64,000 nucleotides of DNA from Erigeron canadensis (lineage: Eukaryota > Streptophyta > Magnoliopsida > Asterales > Asteraceae), in contig NC_057766.1 in the NCBI RefSeq assembly GCF_010389155.1, positions 38,573,516 to 38,637,515 of the forward strand, read 5' to 3'. The translations under genes and the position numbers were made by a program. Positions 12,701-22,228 of this stretch are shown in pieces; position 1 is the stretch's first letter, and each line of letters opens with the position of its first letter. The notes under the pieces were generated by a model. That model saw only the letters and a list, made by a program, of their open reading frames with translations. It made no database searches and had not been told where the DNA came from.

Positions 12701-13089
12701 TTGACAGTTAACCTCCAACCACCATCACGCCCAGGGCGGCCTATTAAAGTGAAGGGACAACCTATCTTACTAGACTGTTTGGGTGAGCCAATTAACCTTG
12801 CATCGCGCGCTCCACCATGGTGACATATAAGTGTCACTTTATTCACCACCTCTTTTGAGTTTTTGTTCGTCCGCCGTATAACTAGAACATAACCCAAATC
12901 CATTGTTGTTCTTTGAGCCCACTCCGTTAATTCTTCAAAGGAACCGAACACCTCATCAGTTTCAAAGTCCCCAGCTTCGCATTCATATTCACCGTCTGCA
13001 TCAGGTTGCTCAAACACATTATCCGGCACTTCAATACGTACGTTTTTTGGGTCTGCCCAAATATCCTCCAAACTATCCATGTGAAACAA
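9756..13089 (-). pseudogene. Broken MULE transposase fused to an OTU cysteine-protease domain
   Basis: Exons read on the minus strand: 12463-13089, about 11375-12362, 11022-11296 and 9756-10923; the 98- and 100-bp introns at 10924-11021 and 12363-12462 join in phase. Domain order: FAR1-like DNA-binding region with Cys and His-x-His ligands (IGCPF, HNHD); DDE transposase with IDSTYKT, LTDRE, CRYH and a glutamate in NRVEAEHH; SWIM-like CGC...C; proline-rich linker; OTU domain with GDGNCGF and a later ETHFVAV histidine. Three lesions are visible. There is an in-frame TAG at about 10657-10659. A one-base frame change near 10050-10060 separates the OTU cysteine and histidine halves. The SWIM histidine has become tyrosine (CAY). 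The boundary near 11370 does not join cleanly and may hide another indel. An intact copy would act in the nucleus to move the element; the OTU role is unknown. Confidence 0.8.
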
Positions 13090-13173
13090 TTCAAGTAAAC
13101 ATCAACCTCATTAACTATTAATGGTGTCCATACTCTATATATATATATATATATATATATTTACATCTATACT

Positions 13174-13209
<36 letters not shown>

Positions 13210-13510
13210 AAAACGCTTGAAAAAGAAAGATACACAATACCATCAACTACAAATACTGTTAAAATATATATCTTGAAACGCTTGAAACAATACGCTTGAA
13301 AAAATACGCTTGAAACAATACGCTTGAAAAAATATATATCTATACTCAAGAAATTTTTTTCAGAAACTTATATTGTTTCAATATAGTTCCGCAACATATA
13401 TAGTATCTAAAAATGATGGGCTAACATCATTTTATCCTATCAAAGAATGGTTCGGTATGGCAAATTTTCATTCCCAAGGTCGACATAGTATGACTTACTA
13501 AATGACGACT

Positions 13511-13625
13511 GACTAAGCTTGTGGTTGATGAAAACGAGGGGCCACGTCATCGGTATTAGCGGCGACGTCGCCGCTAATGCCGATGACGTGGCACCTCGTT
13601 TTCATCAACCACAAGCTTAGCCAGT
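13511..13625. repeat. 115-bp near-perfect palindrome near the right end of the large MULE
   Basis: The two arms mirror around GACGTC at 13564-13569: GACTAAGCTTGTGGTTGATG on the left pairs with CATCAACCACAAGCTTAGCC on the right, and the mirror continues through CCACGTCATCGG and TATTAGCGGC with only isolated mismatches. It can form a long hairpin or cruciform. It shares its centre with the other three GCGGCGACGTCGCCGC-type palindromes of the element (about 8451-8486, 8561-8598 and 13652-13678). Confidence 0.85.
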
Positions 13626-13733
13626 CAGCGTGTCAGCCTGGTTGGGGGTCCCACTATTAACAGCGACGTCGCCGCTAATAACCTGGTGGATTGACCGTTG
13701 ACCTGGTGGTGTTACCCAATGCCTTAATTTTTC

Positions 13734-15083
13734 ATCGACACATAGTTGCCTTTCTATGACACTATCAAATGAACATGATGCCAGAAAGTCCACGTCAGCA
13801 TATTAGTTAGCGGTTTTAATTGGTCCACGTGGCCTCATGACAGATACAGAACAATAGGACCATAAAAGCATTTTTATCGAAACTTTTATTTTTTAACCCT
13901 TCAAGATTTTGAACTGAACTGTATTGATCATTGTGGTTTCTAAAACACAGAATTAGTCCTTTTGACAACGTAAGCAAGCTCGCCACCTCTATTCAATGGA
14001 AAACTTCTTTAAATTGTTAATTTGTTATGATCGAATCTTATATAATACTCGTATGTATATATTAATAGATATTTTACCCCGCGCGATACACGACTAGTTA
14101 AAAAGGTTATTTTATGCATTAATAAATAGCTATTCTATAGGTTTATTATGTTGAAATTGATTATGTTATAGTTAATTGTTAATTCCTAGATTACTCTGGT
14201 CATCTTTTGTCTTTTCTGACATATTGATATCACAGTCACTAAACCTACTATAGTGATTACACACCAACATTTAACCTAAGATATTTTGATATCATCAACA
14301 AATCAAACGTAAATCGATAATGTAGCATGATATCTATATATTCATCAAACGAAATAATATATACAAAGTAAAAAACTAAACATGACAAAAATTTAGTCAT
14401 ATAAAATACACATAAATACAATACGAATAAGTAAAAAACTAATAAGATAAATAAGAGAAAATCATTATAGTTTTTGCTTTCAGTTGTGCTGAAAAGATGG
14501 AGAAAAAACCTTATGTAGTGACGGAAAAAAATAATCCTAAACACAATTTGGAAATAAAGTATTTTATCTCCAACAATTAAGAAATTCATTCGTAAAACTC
14601 AAAATAACTACTATTATCATTATAAAATAGACATTTTTTTGTGGCTAGAATAACCAATTTTGGTTAAGGTTTCGGCCAAGAGAACGAAGGAGAAACAATA
14701 AAATTGTTTAGTCGTGTATAACCTAATAATATTTTTAAAAAAACTTTAAAATTTGATATAGTCTTCAAAGTTGTATATACTTTAATAAATAATATTATTT
14801 ATGTCAAATATCATTGCCAAATTAATAGATGTATTGGACCTCTTCTTATATCTTAATATGGGTTTTGAGTTTTTTTTTTTTAATTTTGTGTATATAGTTT
14901 TGATTTAATATTTTATGTTATATTTAATTAAATAAATTACATTGGTTTGAGAATAAATAGAGGTTATAAGATAAATTTTGTAAAAAAAGTATGGAAATGC
15001 CACGTAGGATACAATTCTATGTGGCAATGTTTAAAGCTAGCTTTAGGTTGAAAGAAAGATTTAAAAGGCTATGATTTTTACTG

Positions 15084-15119
<36 letters not shown>

Positions 15120-18005
15120 TTGGTATACGGCAGAAGAATAACTTTATAAATTAAAAACCAATTGAAAAATACTTCATGATTATGATAAATTAACAACGAA
15201 AAAAACTATGAAACATAATATATGTATAGATAGATTATTAAGAATAACTTTATAAATTAAAAATCAATTGAAAAATACTTCATGATTATGATAAATTAAC
15301 AACGAAGAAAACTGTGAAACATAATATATGTATACATAGATTATTATAAAGGGCTATGTAATTTGAGGTGTACGTGTTGAACGTAATATATATAGTTTGA
15401 TTATAAAGTGTATATAGTAAATAGAAAATGAAAAAAAAAAGAAAGAAAATGTACTAAAATATCATGGATTATGAGTCATGAATTATGAAGTGTTTATAGT
15501 TAAAATAAAAAAGTTGAAAAAATGTCATGTTAGTCGTGATTTTTTATATATGTTTGATTTATATAAATATAAATTATATATATACATATGCTTTTTCTAT
15601 ATGCCATATTTAAAATATATGTATAGTTATATTATATTATTTAATGAAAATCTATTAGTGTGAAAAAAATATGGAGGTGCTACGTAGGATAAATCCTATA
15701 TGGCTTATTTAGAAATAATTTTAATTTGATGTGGATGACTTTAAAAAATCAGGATAACTATTGTTTTATTATAGATATAGATATAGATATAGATATGGCA
15801 ATCTTGTTCCTTGCAATGACTTGAAAGGGTATCCATAAATCTATAAAATAAGTCTAAAAAACAAATAAAGCACACAAATGGTAATTCTCTTCCTTCAACC
15901 ACTACTTTTATATTTGATCATTGTCTTTTTCTATCTAATTTGGTTTACAAAAGGCTAGATTTCACTTGTTAACATCAACTTGCATTTGATGACAGTTATT
16001 ATTGTTGTTATTATAATGGATACGACTTTGGTGCTAATGAACCTTTTTTAGATTCTGATAAATATTTAACATTTTTCCAAATCATATATACCTGTTTTGT
16101 ATTAATTAGTGTCATTGGGTTGATAACTCAGTGTCACGGGAAGTCCTTAAATAATAGTTTATTCTGAGAGACCTAGGTTTAAATTCTATTAATTGTCGTG
16201 CCTTTTAACAAGTTAATATAAAAAAATTTCCTCGTATAAAATATTGGGTGAGAAAGATCTCTAGCGTGACCCAGGTAAAACAACATAATCTAAACCCCTC
16301 ATTATAATATTTGATTCACATCTATAAAAAAAAATATATGTTGAATACACAAACATATTGGATTTGATTATATGAAACATAATTGTTCTCCAAAAATAAA
16401 AATAAGTTTCTTTAGATATCAACTTTCAACTTATATATTGACGGGTTTAGCAAAATTTTCATTTCAAATACGAATTATATATGTTACAAGGTTTTTTACC
16501 CGCACGATGTACGGATATTAAATTTATTTTTTAAAAGTTTTAATATTGACATTGAAGTCAATAATATAATGTTCAATATTTAAATTCCAAAAAAAAAAAT
16601 TAAACTTAATTGAACATATTTAGAAACCTAATGGTGTTGTGCTACTTGGATAGTGAAAATTAGTTTAAATGAGATTGACAGTATCTTGTGGCTGCATATT
16701 TGCTCTAAATATCATGTTTGATCAGGAATAATTGTAATTACAACCTATGTTTTTATTAAAACAATTGCTACCCGTGAAAGAAATGAACCCGCATAACCCG
16801 TAACTTCATTGAATCAAATTGTGATATCATTATCTAGTTAGAAATATTTAAATCGTATAATGAAACGATTTTGATAATATACGATTTGATTAAATAAATC
16901 CAAGATCAAAAAAGTTAGATAAAGAATATTGCCAGGGAAAAAAAAGATATATAGAAAATTTAAACTCATATTTAAGTTTATACGGTTTTAGTTTTCTTTT
17001 TTGCATATGGGATTTGTTTCTTAAATATAAGGGATTTGGTTTCTTAAGTTTGTATATAAATATCTTTTTTATTTAATATTTAATGGATAAATATTGTCAA
17101 AAAAAATGTGATAATGACACTTAGGATAAAAACCTATGTGACAAATTTAAAAAATAGCTTTATATTGAGAAAGGCTTTAAAAGGTTAGAATTTCTATTGT
17201 TTTAATAAATATATTGATAAGTTTCAAAGTCAACATATAAGAAAAATAATTCAAAATAAAGTGAGCCCATACTATAACATTCAAAAGAAATAACTTTGAA
17301 CAAATTGGCAATCTGTTATGATAAACAAAAACAAATATTTGAACAATAAGAGCATATCTTCAATGCAGTTTTTGGGATGGGGATTTCGACCCCCAGTGTT
17401 TCGGGAATCCACGTTCTCACGTTGAATCGAGTTGTCGAGGAAAGCATCGTTTGTAAGAGACGTGTTTAGTGTTTTTTTTTTTATTACATAACCAATAAAT
17501 TGTGTTTTCAAAATATTGGGTTGTAGATAAAAATAATACAGTATGTTGGTTTAGGGTACTACCGACGTGACATTAGGAAACTGAGTTATTGAAGTATTGG
17601 GGTGGACATGGTCTAATACTCTAATTCATGTTTAAAGGCATGTATTTGATCTATGTTTAAAGGTGATCAGCGTCGTAATTCCAATTGAGGACCAAATTTA
17701 AATGAGTTTATTTAAAATTATTAGTTATCTTATCATAAGCTTGTATTCTAAAATTAAAAAAATAAAATAAAATTTTTGTGTTGTTTTTCATTATATTAAT
17801 TATTTTGCACACTTAAATACATGTTTTGTCAATTCAAGTTAGCTTAACAAACAAATTATATAATTACTCGTAATATTAATATTATAAGAAAAACAACCAC
17901 CACTAGTCTATGAGTCTATGTAGCCCAAATTTGACAAAATGGAAAAAAAGAAAGACAAGAAAACATGTAGTTTGTTGATAAACACGTGAACACATCACCA
18001 ACCCT
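13734..18005. other. Intergenic, Helitron-like debris, no gene seen
   Basis: No coding sequence is recognisable. Three related blocks at about 14990-15110, 15665-15785 and 17110-17215 each contain a CACGTAGGAT...CCTATGTGG-like foldback and lead to a TTTTAAT(A) run. They resemble 5' ends of Arabidopsis-type Helitrons in reverse orientation. GC-rich end-like strings occur near 14078-14096 (CCCCGCGCGATACACGACTA) and 16497-16515. The assignments are suggestive only. Confidence 0.4.
15135..15346. repeat. Two-copy tandem duplication, about 106-bp unit
   Basis: AGAATAACTTTATAAATTAA starts at 15135 and again at 15241, and the following roughly 100 bp are nearly identical (ACTTCATGATTATGATAAAT then CATAATATATGTATA). 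Few mismatches separate the copies, suggesting a recent local duplication. It is non-coding. Confidence 0.85.
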
Positions 18006-18014
18006 CAAAAACAA

Positions 18015-18908
18015 GAGTTAATATCTAAAATGGTGTATTTAGAAAAAGTAATTACCAAAATGGTGTACTTTTAAAAATATTTGTTAAAATGGTGTTTTTC
18101 TAAAAATTATTTATCAAAATGGTGTTTTTTAAAATTTTGATTATTTTGCCGAAAAAACTAGATTTTACTAATTTACCATTTTTAATAGACCATTAAAACT
18201 TAAAAACTTGAAACCAAACTAAAATTTAACCAATATATTTAAGAACTTATCATAGAAATAAATTTTAATATTTTGTGATATAACGATAATCGATCAACGT
18301 AAAAAAGTAAAATCTAAAATATGATACATATTAATGTATCATTTTCTTTTTAGTTCTATAGATAATTAGTAATCTCAGATTATAACATTCTATCAAAAAA
18401 TATTAATCTAAATATATAATAAAGGGAAAAATCCATAAAAATCAATATTTTTACCAAAAATTCCTAATAGGTTCCACTTAATAGATGAAAATTAAATAAG
18501 TTCCTTTTAATAAAAATTTAGTGTAAAAAGGTTATTTTTTATGAATTTTCTATATAATAAAAAACAACAAATTAAAGAACGCAACGTAATTTTTGTTTGA
18601 TTTGTAAATAAAATTTGAATTGAACAAAAGTAGGTTAGCTTTTTATTAATAGAACAAAAAGTTCATAACATATATTTTTTTAAGGACAATAACTACTTTA
18701 AAAAATTGGTTTCAAAATTTTAAATTTTAATGGTCTAATAAAGATGGTAAAATAAATAGAATTTAACTTCTAAGTAAAATAATACAAAACTTATAAAAAC
18801 ACCATTATGGTAAATAATTTTGAAGAAAACATCATTTTAACAAATATTTTTAAAAGTACACCATTTTAGTAATTTTTTTTTCAAACACTCCATTTTAGAC
18901 ATTAACTC
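18015..18908. mobile_element. Non-autonomous Mutator-like element upstream of the OTU gene
   Basis: CAAAAACAA flanks the element at 18006-18014 and 18909-18917, a perfect 9-bp target duplication. The ends are inverted copies of GAGTTAAT(A/G)TCTAAAATGG, and the arms remain alignable for about 200 bp with repeated AAAATGGTGT blocks (ACACCATTTT on the right). There is no open reading frame. It ends about 220 bp before the OTU gene start codon, so it may contribute to that promoter region. Confidence 0.8.
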
Positions 18909-19125
18909 CAAAAACAAACCCAACATCAGACAGACCATACAATACAACCCAAAATGAGAATCTAAAACCCAAATCAACCCACCCACCCAATCTATCATAT
19001 CATTATCAAAAATCAATATCTATCTCCCTCTGTATATCTACTGTATCTATATAAATTTCTGTAAACAAATGGTTTCACCTCATATTCTATAATATAAAAA
19101 TCACCACAATACGATTATCCTCTAA

Positions 19126-20548
19126 ATGCTAACCGGTGTCATTTCTTCACGTCCGAAATATTGGTTACTGAATTCATCACCACTGATTTCTCACTATCAT
19201 CGTCACATCCCATCTCATGACGCCACTTTTCCTCCTCTTCATAATTACATAGATACAACATCAAGATTTAATAATAATAATAATATGAATATATCAACGT
19301 TATGGCAAACAATTCTGCCAGCGACTAGTAACATTAATCATCATCATCATCTGCAGGGTGAAGGCTCATGGAACGTCACCTGGGATGTTCGCCCTGCCCG
19401 ATGGCTTCATCGTCCTCATACTGCTTGGCTTTTGTTTAGTATCTGCGCTTGTCTTGCCACCCCTCCTCTAGACATTACTAATAATCTTTATGATAATAAT
19501 AATATTAATGTTTTGGAGGCTGCTGATGACCATATTATAAACACCTCCAATGCCAATAGTTCTGTCATTAGCGATCCTGAAAACTCTCTTAACTATAGAA
19601 TTACAGGTTGGTTGTTTATCGTCCAAGTTAATTTGTTTGGGGTTTAATTCAATTTGTTTGGATTTATTATATATGAGTATTATATTTGTTAGTTTAAGAA
19701 TTGTATAGACATGGATTCTGAACATAAAAGTATTGTAGGGGTTGCGGCTGATGGGAGATGTTTGTTTAGAGCCATAGCTCATTTAGTTTGCTTAAGAAAT
19801 GGAGAGGAAGCTCCTGACGAAACTCGACAAATGGAGCTTGCTGATCAATTAAGAGCTCAAGTATATATAGACTCTTCCTTTTACTTTTTTTTTTTTTTTT
19901 GTTGTTGTAATTGTTATATTTGTATTGGTTTCTCGGAGTATGACATGGCATTGGATGCAAAATGGGGTGTGCAGGTTGTTGATGAGCTCTTCAAGAGACA
20001 AAAAGAGATTGAATGGTAAGGCTTTTTGCTTTATTCTATGTGTAATCGGTTTGGTTTCTACAAAATTATATCGTATTATGTTGTTTCTTTAAGGTTTATT
20101 GAGGGAGATTTCGAGACGTATTGCAAAAGGATGGAAAAACCATTTGTTTGGGGTGGAGAACCTGAGTTATTGATGGCTTCTCATGTTCTTAAGTAAGGAA
20201 TCTAGTATATCATTGTTGTTCTTCTTACCTTATGTTGTATGTTAATCGAATACTATATGTATAGTGAGGCATACGACATTTTTTCTACACTTAGGTTATT
20301 ACTTTGTTCGGCTTTGGGTTTTACGTTATCAAAGTTAGAAACAAAGCAACTTAGTTTCACATGGTTGTTCTGTCAAAATTGGTTTTATTGTTAGGACTAC
20401 AATATCAGTCTTCATGTTGGAGAGGAGCTCTAACAAATTGTTCAACATTGCAACCTATGGTAAAGAATATCAACAAGACAAAGGAAGCCCGATCAAAGTT
20501 CTGTTTCATGGCTATGGTCATTATGACATATTGGAAGAGATATCATAG
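19126..20548 (+). CDS. OTU-domain cysteine protease (deubiquitinase-like)
   Basis: Five exons (19126-19606, 19709-19860, 19975-20015, 20094-20192, 20395-20548) join in frame at GT-AG sites to give about 308 residues. The OTU domain spans roughly residues 166-305. The catalytic Asp and Cys lie in VAADGRCLFRA (D175, C178) and the catalytic His in HGYGHYD (H300). FIEGDFETY and WGGEPELLMASHVL are signature blocks of the plant OTU3/OTU4-type subgroup. Members cleave ubiquitin chains; subcellular location cannot be read here. The N-terminal 160 residues are low complexity (Asn and His runs) with a hydrophobic stretch near residues 97-112, and their start codon is the least certain part. The subgroup, not the exact orthologue, is what I can support. 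Confidence 0.88.
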
Positions 20549-22228
20549 AGTAGTTGCCATAACAGATAATCCAAGAGAAGCTTTGTGTGCCATGACCCAC
20601 TAGGTATGTCCAAGAATCATTTTTTACTGACTAATTTATGAAGTTTGGATCTGCATTCCTTTTCAGTTACTTTTTGCATAGATGTTTTGCAATTTTTGTG
20701 TAGATTCTTCTGTTTCATGTGTCACACAATGGGTCAACGCTCCATTTTTGAAGGTGGCATTATTTGTGATTTATTATGCTAGTTCAAGCTATAATGGTAC
20801 TCAGGCCTGTGCTTATAGGCAGGGAGTCTTTAGGACTTTTTGTCTGCCACATCAGCATCACATAGGACTCTCTTCAAGACATTTATTGTCTATAAGGACA
20901 ACTTCTTCAGAACTTTTTCGCCACATCATCAATTCTTTTATATTTTTTTTTATAACTATATATATTTGACCAACATATTTATTTAACATTAAAACACAGA
21001 AAACTAATGGAAAAAACACATTTTATTATTAAACCACACCACGTTTAATTAAAAAAAAGCTACAACAAAAATAAAAAAACATAACGATTGTTCATAACGA
21101 CAACTTATTTTAAAACAAAACAACAACAACAACACGATAACATAATAAGAACTAGTTGTCGCTCTCGTCCTCGTCGCTCTCGCTTTTTTTAGGCATGGTT
21201 TGGCTGTATGTAGAGGATGTGTTTTTCTTGTTTTGGTTCGGTTGTAGCATTTGAAGAAAATGGTAGAAGGTTTGATTTAAAGAAGATGAAGAAATAGCCG
21301 TTTGGTTTGGTTTTCAAATACACAACAAACAATTTTTTTATTTTTTATTTATTCGTTGTTTATGGCTACCGGCCCCACACAGGAGCGTCTGCCATCTTCC
21401 TCGAGAAGAATACAACGCAGGACGCAGACTTTGGGACGCACACATTCAATAGGATAGTGAGCGTCTTTGTGCATAGGGACGCGTGGGGGGACGGTTATAA
21501 GCACCGGTCTCATGAGTACACACTATAAGAAAAGAAATGCTTCTTTTTTATGAAATTGGTCTCAAATCTATACCAACTAGTTTGGGAATAAACCGCTTCC
21601 TCATGGCTTTTCTAATCGCTGCGCATTAGAAGACTAAATTTCTTAATGTAGTTGTGGTCAATTTGTTCCTGTTACTAATCATCAAGCAAAGTATGCTTGT
21701 TTGGTATAGTGGTAGACAACAAATAAGACTAATTTTTTATGTTATTATATTGATAACAGACCCATTATCAGTCCCCCAATGATAATGGGTAGTTTGCTTA
21801 AATGTATTAAAAGATAGGATAGCTGAAAATTTTGCAGAAAGAGGATTGGTACATTATAGAAGGTATATCCTCTTGGTAAGCTAAACACAAGTCGAGGTAG
21901 GTGCTTTTGAATGCCTTTGGTTATGGAATATGCTCTTTTTAGATGCCTCCTATAATAAGCCCAAATTGATGGACAAGTGAAGAATATTTTTCTCTCCAGT
22001 TGGACATTAGTTTACAACTATAGCATAACATAATCATTATATCCCTGGGCCCATTCCACTTTCATTATTATGTGAAAAGATAAAAATGCAACCACATTTT
22101 AAGAGCTTATGCACCTGTATACTGAAAGAATGACTTGTTACCTTGTTACAAAATTGAAACAACAAAACAAATAGACAATTTCAAGATGTTTGTTTCCTGG
22201 TCACTTGATGAGAAAAAGTAGTAGTGTT
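20549..22228. other. Intergenic between convergent OTU and CSLA genes
   Basis: It contains the OTU 3' flank and a probable DNA-transposon remnant (listed separately) up to about 21.53 kb. After that there is only AT-rich sequence without a recognisable gene. The OTU (+) and CSLA (-) genes converge here, so both 3' UTRs should lie in this interval. Confidence 0.55.
20810..21530 (-). mobile_element. Probable non-autonomous PIF/Harbinger-like remnant
   Basis: The left part has GGAGTCTTTAGGACTTTTTG, GTCTGCCACATCAGCATCAC and CGCCACATCATC; the right part is rich in GGGACG/GACGC words. This composition is familiar from non-autonomous Harbinger-like elements of dicots. On the minus strand a short ORF begins ATGCCTAAAAAAAGCGAG and ends at a stop near 21151 after an acidic SDEDESD tail, with a purine-rich leader. 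I could not define both terminal repeats or a TSD, so limits and class are tentative. Confidence 0.3.

Larger units (their letters stand above)
8411..13723 (-). mobile_element. 5.3 kb Mutator-like transposon carrying a transposase-OTU gene
   Basis: The left end starts GAAGCGCGTAACCCGACCAG and the reverse complement of the right end starts GGCATTGGGTAACACCACCA; the shared core is GTAAC(C/A)C.ACCAGG. Flanks are TTAATTTTC (8402-8410) and TTAATTTTTC (13724-13733), a 9-10 bp target duplication differing by one T. Each end carries two copies of a palindrome centred on GCGGCGACGTCGCCGC. One gene lies on the minus strand with an N-terminal zinc-finger domain, DDE transposase and C-terminal OTU domain. 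The gene carries several disabling changes, so this copy is probably not autonomous now. Confidence 0.8.

Noticed and set aside
9785..13121. Plus-strand open frames within the transposase-OTU gene
   Set aside because: They are antisense to clearly recognisable protein domains on the minus strand and have no family features.
14257..14589. Minus-strand 110-codon frame rich in Phe, Leu and Tyr
   Set aside because: Its composition is what random AT-rich DNA gives. It lacks a recognisable domain and sits in repeat debris.
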